Assembly: GCA_033002965.1 (NCBI GenBank)
Contig: JAURVB010012933.1
Location: forward strand, 62,001-126,000
Length of the DNA stretch: 64,000 nucleotides
Direction: 5' to 3'
Source: Piper betle
Lineage: Eukaryota > Streptophyta > Magnoliopsida > Piperales > Piperaceae
Below are positions 25,362 to 37,151 of this stretch, in pieces. Both the position numbers and the translations under genes were made by a program. The notes under the pieces were generated by a model. The model saw only the letters and a list, made by a program, of their open reading frames with translations. It made no database searches and had not been told where the DNA came from. Each line of letters begins with the position of its first letter. The first letter of the stretch is position 1.

Positions 25362-25391
25362 TTTTATTAATTATTAATTATTAATTATTAG
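25362..25391. repeat. (TTAATTA)n microsatellite
   Basis: About four units of the seven-base motif. Confidence 0.85.
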
Positions 25392-27559
25392 TAAGCACTT
25401 GATATAAAACATGCATGCAATGAAAGATGAATACAAACCCGTTCTCCAGCGTCGCCAACTATAGACATTAATTTAATTAGATATCACTGCAGGCTGTTGT
25501 TTGAGCCCGAATGGGAAGACAGCAGAAGACACCAAGAATAACTGATACCATTGGTAAATGGGCACATTGGCAAGCTGTTTTACGGGTAAAAACAAAAGAT
25601 AATCTTTGACATCTAATCTATATTATATATACTTGTTCATCAGTGTGCACCATCAACCAGAGATTATTAATTAATAAGGAAAAAGAAAAAGAGATTGTGA
25701 AGGCATCATAATGCCTTTTGCCACCGCACTGCACCAATATATCCTTTTTCTTGATCGATTTATGAATCACAACAAAATGAAAACGTAGGCAATGTTGAAC
25801 CAATTTTCATGAGAATTAGAGACTGCATGGATAGGTTTGTGCTAATTAAAACAATAGTCAAACCAGTTCTGCAGAAGTTAGGAAACTGACAGCATTGAAA
25901 TAATATGTTGGCTTGGACTTGTCACAACAAAACTAACAAAGTCTCTTGGGCAGTCCAGTCCTTGAAGCCCCCAAACTGTGGTCTTCTTGAGGCTAATTAA
26001 TTTGTATACATCATTTTATAATGTGCATAATTATTAGCAGAAATAGTATATATTTTGGCAAGTTGGTGCTCACCACCAAGCTTGATGAATAGATTAATGA
26101 AAGGTAGAGTACTAGAAGGAGCATCATTACTATAGCCCTATTACTTAAAATTATTATTTTTTGACAAATTAATTTATTTTTGTTACACTAAAATTATGGA
26201 TGAAAATCCTAGACGAAACCTTAACAAATTATTTGTTAAAAAACTATGTTCAATCCTAAATATTTTTAACATTGAAGTGGAAACACAAGAACATGACTAG
26301 AACAGTTATTAAACTCTTTGTCTCTTCGTTTTTGGTATCCTTTGAAAAAAATGTTCACTGTTTTGTTTGGCTGTAAGACTAGTATGATGTACTCCACTTT
26401 GTCAATATCCTTGTCTATATAGTGAGTTGAAATCACAGCATATAATCAACATCAAGCATGAATAAAATGAATGGTCACCATCAAATTTGACAGATCAAAT
26501 CTCAAACGCTGTGGTTCGTTCTTCCATCTCCAATGCTTTGCATGTATATAGGACGACATTGTATAAGGACGTTGCGGACCAAACATTTTATTTTATTTTT
26601 GTCCAAGAAAAAGTTTGTAGACGAGGAGCGTAAAAATGAGAGGACTCATTATATATGGTGTAGCTTTCTGCCAAATAATAAAATTATAGTAGCTGCCTAA
26701 GTCCTTAGGCTGATTATTATTGGAGTCTCTCCTGTAACAAAACTTACAACTAGATAGGAAGTTGTAAAGATATGAGTTAATCCAAAAAATACGAGGAATT
26801 CGAGAGGAATTGTAAAAGATAAAGAAGAAATTCATTTATAAGAATTTCAATGCTTAAGGAAGAACATTTGGTGTTGGTTTTTCGTATTCAAGAGGTTAAC
26901 AGTATCTCATATATATGTTTATGTTTTATATTAATTATTTATAAATATATAGTTGTATATATGTATTATGTAGAGTGCAACTGGACTGAACTGAGTTGAA
27001 CTGAGCGTATCATTGAGTTTGAGACTGCAAGGTTTTTGGTGAGGTTATTTTTCTCTTTCTTAGAGGAGGGAGAACATGTAAAATTGTAATTCAAGTCAGA
27101 GTTTTATGTTAGCGAACTAGTCGATTCAACCGTCAGTTTGAGTCAAATCAATTTCATGACATACATGTTAGGACGAGGCTAGCCATGAGTTATGAGCGAT
27201 GAGGGTCAAGTGTACCCGAGTATATGATGATAATGTCAAAAATTATGAGAAATGAGTTATCAGAGTATATGACAGTATGCAGTTATTTTTTAAATATATT
27301 TGATCGTAAAATTATTTTTATGTTGAATAATGCATTAGGACGCATTATATAACAATTTGAGTGGGTTATTAGTTATAAAACATGTTATTTTAATATTATT
27401 AACTGTATTATATTTTATGGTATTTTTAATATTTCTTTGGATTTTTTCTAATTTATTAAAAGCTAGTTATTATTTTTTACTTGACTCAGAGTCAAGTTAA
27501 ATTAAACTGTTAATCACAAAATTATCACCAAAATCCTCCTTCTAAAGTCTTCCCCTCTC

Positions 27560-28950
27560 TTCCAGATCGTTGCCTCAATGTGGCACCACCGCCAACTGAC
27601 GCCATCGTCTACGTCGGAGCATCGCCAACATCGTAAATGTCACAAGGTTAATTCACAACATAAAATTTTTGCCCAAATACCTTGCCCCTCAACTCCCTAA
27701 GAAGCTGTGAAAACGATGAGCCGCTCTACTCAAATCAGTCCTCACACACAACCCCCAAGTCGATGCCCCTAGATCAACCTGTTTTACATGTAATTCGCTC
27801 AACTAAAAGCAAGTAAGGTTGTAACACGACAAAGACATGTACCTGATACTAAAGGTAGACCTCGACCACCTCCTTGCAGTTGTCCTCTCTTGTGGTTCCA
27901 ATTTGAACTCCACAAATTGGCTGCAGCAACCCCAAGTTATCTCCTTGCACGATCCAGGCTATTTTCCTTTACAAAGAATGCACATCGTCTTCTCTCAAGT
28001 CGTTCTCCCTTTTCTCTTTGTACAAAGGTCATCCTTTTATAGCAAAGACGTCCCCATATTTGTTGCACTTGGATAAACGCAATATCCCTAAATAACTAAC
28101 TTCAAAAGATCTCCAAAATATCTCTCATAATCTTTGCTCGATCAAGTATATCCACACACCAGCACCTTATCTTCAAAGATTGCCCAAATATTCACTTCAA
28201 GTTAATCGTCACCAATGCCCTCTCATTAGTCCATGGAAGATCATGATCTTCTCCAAGATCTCATCCAAGTCTATCAGTAATTGTTGGAATAACCAACTCC
28301 TTAGATGTACATCGGCTGCATGGTCGAACCCAAGTTCGCCCCTCAGCCCACTCACGGTTAACCTTAACCATTGACGCCCAACCATGTGTGCACACCGTGC
28401 TGCACCATGCTGCACCACTACACTGCCCAGCAACCACCACGCTCCTGTCGAAATGCCACTACTTTGGTCAGCAGCACCCATGCACCATGCTACTCGCTGC
28501 CGCTATATGGACTGGCAGCGCCCATGCACCATGCATGCGTGCTACCGCTATTTTGCTCGCTATCTGGCTCGACACTACTGCACGCTCGTACCACACCAAT
28601 CCTTGGCATCGCTCGGCACTGGGTACCGACCCAATTCTCAACATCGTCGATTGCTGGCTATCGGCATGCTCGGTCACATGTACCAACATCACCTACACTG
28701 CTACCCTGCTCACACATGCTCGCTCCTGCTCGGCACTCGACATCGGTACGCTTGGTCACTGCTCGTAACCTCGCTCTGCCAATGCTCAGTACTCACTCGA
28801 TCACAACTGCTAGTCAAGCCGCTACACCAAACTCATCTTGATGTTTCCTGGCGCCATGTAGCACTATGCTTGATGCTTGCTGTCTGAACCAAATACCACT
28901 ACATGCTATCCAGCACCAGTCACTGGCACACCGTGCACCCTAGGTCGTTC
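27560..28950. other. GC-richer patch, probable retroelement-derived DNA
   Basis: This patch is much richer in C than its flanks and carries open frames up to 167 codons in several overlapping registers on the + strand. Those frames are Cys/His/Ala/Thr-rich low-complexity translations with no domain, caused by repeated CACCATGC- and GCTCGGCAC-like oligomers. I read it as old repeat DNA, not a gene, and no LTR pair or element class could be established. Confidence 0.3.
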
Positions 28951-29639
28951 CTTGCCTGCAACTATAACACATGTTAGCACTTGGTAAGTTGTTTCACCAC
29001 CCGAACAGCATCGACTACCCAACTTGGATGCGGGATGACTAGGGATAAACGCCAAACCCTAACACCACTGGGCGCCCCATGATTACCCCCGTAATAGTAA
29101 ACCATGACTACTAAATCAAATAAGAAGCATAGTAAGTGTTGGCGCATGGGCCAACATGGTAAACCATAACCACTAAATCAAACCAAAAGTTTGCTAATAA
29201 CTTAATATAAAAATAATAAGCACTTTAAAGTATGTTGACATACAAGTATGACGTCGTGCAACCAACTTCAATGACAAATTTGGACAAACCTCAAAACTAA
29301 AGACCATGTGAAAAAAACTTCAACAAAGGTGGTTGTTTCACACAAGTTTCTCCTTCTGGGTTGGGGGAGGATGTGTTTAAATAGACATAGTGTGGTGATT
29401 AAAAACAAAAAGATAAATAATGAAATGTCATAATAAATTAGTTATAAATACATAAATTTACCAAATTCTAAATAAAATAACCTAGTTATGTTCAAGGTTT
29501 TATAATATCTTCAACTTAGAAATTTTCGTCTTAAAAATATATTAAAGTCATAATGAGAAATTTATCGTCTAATATATTAGATCGGACCCTGGTAGGTATT
29601 ATATGTGAGACTAACATAACTTTTAAGTGGTGATATTAT

Positions 29640-30205
29640 ATATTAGGATAGGATATGGATTTGAGGTGATCTTGCACGTATTCAATCCGAATAGGAAATA
29701 TTTTATAAAATTATATTTTGAAATATTTCAATAATTTTTTATTATTTTAATTTATTTATTTTATTAAAATTTATATTATTTATATTATTTTAATTATTTG
29801 GTTCAGATTCTAGTCGAATACAAATATGGTTAAACAAAATAAAGGTAATCTTCAGATATAGGTTATATTCGGGTTCAGATTTCAGATTCAGGTTCTTATT
29901 TTTTGGATATATAATATATTCGAAAATATTACGATAAGATATAGATTTGAGGTGATCCAGAATGTATCCAAAATAGGTAATATTTTATAAAATTATATTT
30001 TGAAATATTTAAAATACCACTTTTATTATTTTAATCTATTTTTATATTAAACTTTATATTATTTTAATTAATCAGGTTGATTCCAGCCAGATGAAGATAT
30101 GGTTAAAAAAATAATTATAATCTACAAATTAAGGGTATATTTGGGTTCAAATTTTTGGATTTGGGAGAATTTGGATATGGCCCTATCCTATCAATATGCG
30201 ACTCG
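29640..30205. repeat. Repeat with inverted ends and an internal diverged duplication
   Basis: The left end reads ATATTAGGATAGGATATGG and the right end GGCCCTATCCTATCAATAT, which are inverted versions of each other. Inside, ATTTGAGGTGATC..AATAGG followed by AATATTTTATAAAATTATAT occurs near 29655 and again near 29945, about 290 bases apart. No coding content. Confidence 0.6.
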
Positions 30206-31558
30206 AACCCATCCTTAATACTATGCATGTAATTTATAAAAAATAGTTTATATAACTCAGAACTTAGGTGACTCTCTTACTAGTTCTATAAAAGACTTCT
30301 ATTCTTTTTAGAATGCCATAATTTGAAAAAAAAATGTTTAGTGAAATTATTTTTGTTAAAACATAGTTTGCTTGACAAGTTTGACTACTGGTAAATGTTG
30401 ATTTCTAGTTTAATTCTTCCATGGTTTCGAATGAACTAATGAAAATTCGATTAGTTTAATTCTTCCATAATTTCCTATTATCATAGAAACTTGTCAGACA
30501 CAACAAAAAAATTCCATTCCATTTTAGAATCTCTCTTACACAACATCCATCTAATTAACTCTACTTTCCCAAGAAATACAACCTCTAACTCACCGTATGT
30601 AGCTGCCCCTTTCAGTACACCATTAAGTACCAAACTAGTTTATTGTCTTTTTTATCACTGATCATGCAATGGGAGCTTATCCTCATTCTACTTTTTTTTT
30701 TGTAGGTAATGATCTCATTCTACATTTATATATGCCAAAATTTAGTAGCACGAACTAAACAATGGAATTCATCAATAAAATATTCTCAATTAGTGGCAAA
30801 TAATTAAGAGTGTTCATCTAGCGATCAAGTTAAACCATATTTTACATACCTCAAATATAACTTACTTATCTTCAAGTTAGAGCTGAAGCAAGTTTTACTC
30901 GGCTCAAACTTATTTATTTTGTAGTTTGATTAAAATCTATTAGTATGTAAGTTAGGTTGAGTCAAACACAGTTTTATTTAATTTATATTTAACATATAAG
31001 ATATTTTAAATTTTTAAAATGTAGCATCTTGTATGTAGGATACATTTTATATTCTTTTTTAGTATAAATTTCGCTCTTTTTTCAGTTTTATTAAGAAATT
31101 ATTACAAATATTTGAAATTCAGCTTTTATGTAACATATCAAACTTTCAGTCAAATCGAAATGAGCACACAAGCACTCTCCATTTTATCAAATTTCCATGG
31201 AGCCTGACCTTTTTTTTGTTTTGTTTTGTTTTATTTTTTGGGAGAATGGAGTCAGAATGTTATAAAAGCGATAGGTTTTCGAGGCAATCAAGTCATAAAA
31301 ATTGTGCTTTCCTTGAAAAAAAATCAAGTCATAATGTTTACTAAAGTAAAAGGTGGACCACCACAGCCCACTAGCTTCCAAAGTCACCATTCAATCCCCT
31401 CTTTTTCTTTCAATCATCCTCTCATTTGATTAGGAAAAAGTCAATGACCAGAGCTTTTCCAACCAAACACAACAAGGTCTTTTCTTTTTTATTGCAAAAA
31501 TTGAGATCTCCACATAATTGCCTTGAAAAAAAAAATTGAGACTTCCATCCCTTCCTGT

Positions 31559-31590
31559 TTTTTTTTTTTTGGGGGTGGGGGGGGGGGGGG
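31559..31590. repeat. Adjacent poly-T and poly-G runs
   Basis: About twelve T followed by GGGGGTGGGG and at least ten further G. The tract lies about 750 bases before the MOCOS-like start codon and could form a G-quadruplex on the + strand. Confidence 0.8.
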
Positions 31591-32345
31591 TTACTGTAGG
31601 GGGGTTTACTGCAGATGAAGTAAAAATCCACATAAAATAATGCAGACATGTTTGGATTGAAGCAGAGGTGAGTTAATGAAATCTGGAGCAGAAAAGGGCG
31701 TGACTTTAATGGTGTTGCAGCAGTGGGTTGGTGGAGTTGGAGGGTGGTGGTAGTGGTTCTAGCTCCATGCCATCTCCTTGCAGGACTAGGGGGAGGTGGA
31801 GGAGGTGCTGCCTGCTCACCTTCTTCATGCTCTTGTTGTAGTTCTTTCATTTTGCTTTTCAATTTTTTTTTCTTTTTTTTCACAGGTTTGTTGGAGGAGA
31901 ATTGGGGTGCTTCTTAGGAGTGTAGAATTCTTGTGAGGTGGGTGTTTGGGATTCAAAGGGTAGAAAAGTGCTTGTCTTGATTGTTTTCAGCTGGGAGATT
32001 CTCAGATTCTCTTCCATTTTTTTTCCTTTTTGTGACCTGCTTTGCTTTGGCAGGTTTTGAACCATTGCCTGATTGATTTTTTTTTCCTGGGGAGATTTGG
32101 TTTGAATTGGAGGAAACCTTGGAGGGATTCTTGCTCTGGGTTGGTACCAAATCAAAGCTACGGTTCCACAAGATCCCAAAAGAAAAAGTGGTTGGAATGT
32201 TTCCCCCCCAGACTGTTTTCCTTCTTCCCTACAGAGGTATTGCACAAAAGACTCCACCTTTGCCAGGTCTGAGCTTCCCAGGTTGCACCTGCTCTATTGA
32301 TTAGAGGTTGAGGTTTCCTGGGGAAGCTTGGGTCTAGTAGCGTTC

Positions 32346-35092
32346 ATGCATCTGTCTCTATGGAAGCCAATCTCCCATTGTGCTGCCCTCCTCTTGGACA
32401 AGAAGGGGAGGAGGAGAGATGGCTCTGGTGCTGCAGAGGATGGGAGGAAGAAGCCCTCCATTTTGAGGCAGCTCCAAGAGCACAAGCTCAGGGAAGCTCT
32501 CGAGGAAGCCTCTGAAGATGGGTCTCTGGCCAAATCCCAATCCATGGAGGAGTCTGAGGCCCTCGGCGCCAACCAAGATGGCAGCTTAGGCCGGTCCCGG
32601 TCCTTGGCGAGGCTCCACGCCCAGAGGGAGTTCCTCCGGGCGACGTCCATGGCCGCCGACCGGACTTTCGACTCCGAGGACGCCATCCCCGACCTCCAAG
32701 AGGCCTTCACCAAGTTCCTCACCATGTACCCGAAGTACGCCTCTTCGGAGAAGATCGACCAGCTCAGGGAGGAGGAGTATGGCCACCTCTCGGCTGGGGT
32801 TGGCTCAAAGGTATGCCTTGATTACTGTGGCTTTGGCCTTTTCTCTTATTTGCAAAGTATGGATTGTTGGGAGACTTGCGCATTTAGTTTGTCTGAGATC
32901 ACTGCAAACTTGAGCAACCATGCTTTGTATGGTGGAGCAGAGAAGGGGACTTGTGAACATGATATCAAACTCAGGATTATGGATTATCTCAACATCCCTG
33001 AGAATGACTATGGGATTGTTTTTACAGTTAGTAGGGGGTCTGCCTTCAAGTTGCTTGCTGAGTCCTATCCATTTCAGACAAACAAGAAGCTGCTTACCAT
33101 GTTTGATCATGAAAGCCAGTCGATTAGCTGGATGGCACAGAGTGCCAAACAGAAAGGTGCCAAGATCTGTAGTGCATCTTTTAGGTGGCCTACATTGAAG
33201 CTCTGTACCACAGACCTTAGGAATCAGATTTCTAATAAGAAAAGGAGGAAAAAGGATTCTGCCGTGGGGTTGTTTGTGTTCCCTGTCCAGTCAAGGGTGA
33301 CTGGATCAAAGTATTCCTACCAGTGGATGGCCTTGGCTCAGCAGAACAATTGGCATGTATTGCTCGATGCCGGCTCCTTGGGACCAAAAGACATGGATTC
33401 ACTAGGTTTATCGTTGTTTAGACCTGATTTTATTGTTACATCGTTCTATCGAGTCTTTGGTTCAGATCCAACTGGGTTTGGATGCCTTCTCATCAAGAAA
33501 TCTGTGATGGGCAGCTTGCAGAACCAGTGTGGGGTTGCTGGTTTAGGTATGGTGAGAATCTTTCCTGTATTTCCTCAATATATGAGTGATTCAATGGAGG
33601 GATTGGATGGAATTGCCGGAATCGATTGTGAAGGCCTAGATGGAAATGAAGAATCAAGCCAAGATGCTCACCATGGGTCACATTTGCCTGCTTTCTCTGG
33701 GGCTTACACTTCTTCCCAAGTGAGGGATGTGTTTGAAACTGAACTGGAACAAGATAATAGCTCAGACAGAGATGGTGCAAGCACCATTTTTGAAGAAACT
33801 GAGAGCATTATGGTTGGTGAGGTCATGAAGAGCCCCGTCTTTAGTGAAGATGAATCTTCTGACAATTCATTTTGGATAGATTTAGGTCAGAGCCCGTTTG
33901 GTTCTGACCATTCAGGCCAATTAAACAATCCAAAGTTTGGTTCTCCAATACCTCCCAGTTGGTTCACTGCAAGAAAGAAATTGTCTCCAAAACCAATGAG
34001 TAAGGTCACTAACAATTCAATGTTTGATGATCGGCGTAGCCATAATGTCGGTGATGAACATATGTTTTCCTTTGATGCAGCAGTTCTATCTGTTTCACAG
34101 GAACTGGACCGTGTCAAAGAAGTTCCCGAAGAAGATCAGTATGTGGAACTGGATCCTCCTCTTAATGCATCTAAAACTTCCAATTTCCGTAGGGGAGAGA
34201 AATCGAAGAAGCACATGAAAATGGTGGAGTGGCAAGTACAATTGATTACCAGTATCATGCCACTCAGAATGGTATGTCTGAAATTTGTCAAGAAGGTACC
34301 AAGGAGAGTGCTATAAGAAGGGAAACTGAAGGGGACTTTAGACTATTAGGACGGAGAGAGGGGGGCAGATTTGCTGGTGGTAGATTTTTTGGAGTTGAAG
34401 ACCACGACGGAGTCAGAAGTATGGGAAGAAGGGTGTCATTTAGTAAGGAGGAGAATCGTAGAGAACAGTTTAGTTACACTTCCGAGCTGGGGGAAGCATC
34501 TGCTACAACACTTGGAGATGATGAAGCTTTTAGCGACGCTGATGATGGGGATGGAGACGAATGGAACAGAAGAGAACCTGAAATAATTTGTCGACATCTT
34601 GATCATGTGAACATGATGGGTCTTAACAAAACCACCACTAGGCTTCGCTACCTTATAAATTGGCTGGTGACGTCTTTGTTGCAACTTCGAATACCTAGCT
34701 CAGATGGAGAGACAAGTAAAGCACTTGTTCACATCTATGGTCCAAAAATAAAATACGAAAGAGGTGCAGCTGTAGCTTTTAATTTAAGACACATCACTGG
34801 GGGATTAATCCACCCTGAAGTTGTACAAAAGCTGGCAGAGAAAAATGGTATTTCCCTTGGTATTGGTTTCCTGAGTCATATTCGTGTCATGGGGAATGAC
34901 AAGCAACCCCCTGGCACAGATGACATATCCTTATGCAAGCCAGTTTCAAATGAGGTAGTCACTGCTTCACTGGGTTTCCTTACCAATTTTGAGGATGTTT
35001 ATAAGATGTGGGCATTTGTGGCAAAGTTTCTCAACCCAGCCTTCATAGAAGAGGATTGGTTGTTTACAGTACCTGAAACATTGGAAACGTGA
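32346..35092 (+). CDS. Molybdenum cofactor sulfurase-like PLP-transferase-fold protein
   Basis: Intronless. The ATG at 32346 opens [20 protein letters not shown], the conserved start I remember for the Arabidopsis At2g23520/At4g37100/At5g66950 group. The product is 915 residues if one base missing around 34192-34201 is counted (most simply in the G run 34192-34195). Without it the frame stops at 34316 and the tail continues in another frame from about 34200 to 35092. The aminotransferase class V-like fold spans about residues 125-420 ([66 protein letters not shown]). A long acidic Ser-rich linker follows, then the conserved C-terminal part ([42 protein letters not shown]). At the site where MoCo sulfurases have the PLP-binding lysine (SFYK) this protein has Arg369. 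Its reaction is unknown. Confidence 0.88.
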
Positions 35093-37151
35093 GATTTGTG
35101 GTGGACATCAACTTGCAACTTGTTCAGGCCCGTGTTTGCCCTTCAGGTCCTACGTGGTCTACCCTTAAATTTTGATACAACATCTTCATATATGTGGACA
35201 GCAGAAACACCTGAAAGGTATGATTGCAAATATGTTTTTGCTTCTGGTGCTCTCATCCTGGAGACTTGAGTCGTGACTGTCCATTCTATGATTGATTTTT
35301 TTTTAAAATTTTCTTGTTTTTAGATTCTCCACTTTTATGTATTTTTTGATACCATGTAGAGTTTGCACTAGACATATGTGATGTTTGAATTTTCCTTCCC
35401 GTGATAAATGAAAATACCACAATGACTTGTGTCATCAGTTCCACATGTTATTTGCACTATAGACTGACTGACTTTTTTATGGTGAGCACTCAGAAAAGCA
35501 CTGATTTTTGGGCATCTTTTTGTGGTGTTAAAAATCGGGGTAGGGAACTTGCGAGTACAATGTGCTATTTTCCCTTCAGAACTACTGGTGATGTTAACCT
35601 TCTTATTATGTTGAGCTTAAAAATTTTCAATCCAGTTTGTGGTTGATCTTCTTTGACGGAGGGGGAACCAAACTTGCACATTTGGTTCTTTTAGGTTCGT
35701 CAAAATCTTAACGTGCCATTGATTTTAGCCAGCAAACTAGTGTGCAGGATAAGTAGGTTTATATTTGTAGCAAATTATATATAGCAACCTTTATGGCTGC
35801 CATATACTTTATACGTCAAGAAAATCCTGAATCTCTTTGTTGTTTCTTGTATTTGTCATTGGTCATGGCATTCATTTTCTGATGTTGTATCTTTCCTTTG
35901 GCTTAATGGTAAAAATATTGTCATGATCCGTAAGTTTAGAGTTTATGAACACCGGCGGCAGGTGAACCTTGCAGGATTTACATACCGTCCTCGTGTAATT
36001 ATCCATTTGATTCTTGGGCTTGGAGCATGAATTTTCCTTTCTCATTATGCTTTATTTATGCAAAAACTGTTTTATTTAGACATCAGGTTGCTTGCTGCTT
36101 TTATCTTTATCTTATGAAATTAACCACCGAAAGGAAACAATTTGTAACATGTATAGATGTAGCAGATAGCCCTCACTTGTTGTATATTCCTTGAGGAATA
36201 ACTGTAGTGTGTCGTATGTGCAAATGATTATATGTACTTGATGTAAAGAGATACCATTGATGGTTGAAGTTACTATTAGGCTCAAGCCACAGATGGTCCA
36301 TCCTTTCAATTGGGTGCACTCAGTATGATTTGCTGCTGTTCTGTTTAAATTTCTCACCTTCCACAAGATTCCTTTTCCAGTTATCCAGGGCTAAGCATTC
36401 TAGAGTATGCACACAAGTAGACTGAGCTCTTGCGTCCGAAGGGCAAGTGCAAACATGTATTCTTTCAAGTTGACGGCGGTGGTGTGCCTCATCGTTTTGT
36501 TGGCCCTTCCAGCCTCACAAATGTGGAGTGGAAGGTACTATCGATATAAACAGTGTCAAATTTCAATGCAATTTCTCATAATTTCAGCTCAGAAATTCCT
36601 AAACCTTCAGACTTACCGGAACGGAAAGCTTAAACAATGTTGGCAATCTTAAGGCTTATAGAAAATTGCAAAGACCAATGTCAGAACCCAGAGTTTTTAA
36701 AGAATTTTTTAGCATTTTGGGGTGAAGAATAATAAACCAATTGGGAGAAAAAAACAGTTAATGTATCTCCAAAATGCACCTTAATGTTACATCAGCACAA
36801 CCTCATCTATGTAGTATAAGCTGAAAGATGCATCATTGTAGTATGTACAGATCACCAGGCTAAGGCAACACCAAAGAATCAATTCATCATGCGCTTCCCA
36901 TAGAGATACATGCCTTTTTCCAACTATCCATTTAAGCTTTTTGCCGTCGGCTTTTGTCTTTTTGATAAATCAGTAATCAGATGATGAACTATTTGTCAGA
37001 GATCATTCATGTATAGGAAGGAAAAACTATTACCAAAGAAACAGCCACCAGCCGCGGACAGAAAGAACTACCAAGAGACATCGGTTACGCATGGTGACAA
37101 ATAAGCAGCTAGCCACAACTCATCACATGGTGCACAACAGTTAATAGGGGA
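35093..37151. other. Intergenic DNA after the MOCOS-like gene
   Basis: Tail-to-tail region between the MOCOS-like gene (+) and the prolyl oligopeptidase pseudogene (-). The first few hundred bases are probably 3' UTR. A TGGCTTAATGGTAAAAAT stretch near 35896 faintly resembles the start of a tRNA-derived SINE but is too diverged to call. Nothing else was seen. Confidence 0.5.

Larger units (their letters stand above)
22535..32345. other. Repeat-rich intergenic block
   Basis: Almost 10 kb with no gene I can support. It contains an interspersed AT-rich repeat (23310-23660), a long (AT)n microsatellite, a TTAATTA microsatellite, a GC-rich patch at 27560-28950, a repeat with inverted ends at 29640-30205, a degenerate AAGTT-type repeat around 30815-31150, and poly-T/poly-G runs near 31560. 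From roughly 31900 the sequence is probably the leader of the MOCOS-like gene. Confidence 0.55.

Noticed and set aside
28371..28887. Overlapping + strand open frames up to 167 codons in three registers
   Set aside because: The translations are Cys/His/Ala/Thr-rich low complexity in every frame, caused by repeated CACCATGC-like oligomers. No domain, splice context or start signal supports a gene.
31422..31883. 153-codon minus-strand frame starting with a lysine run and a proline run
   Set aside because: It is built from a poly-A/T tract, a CCT-rich tract and the poly-G run, and lies antisense to the probable leader of the MOCOS-like gene.
35890..36000. SINE-like TGGCTTAATGGTAAAAAT with later TTGCAGG
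   Set aside because: Only two short words resemble a tRNA-derived SINE; too diverged to support a call.
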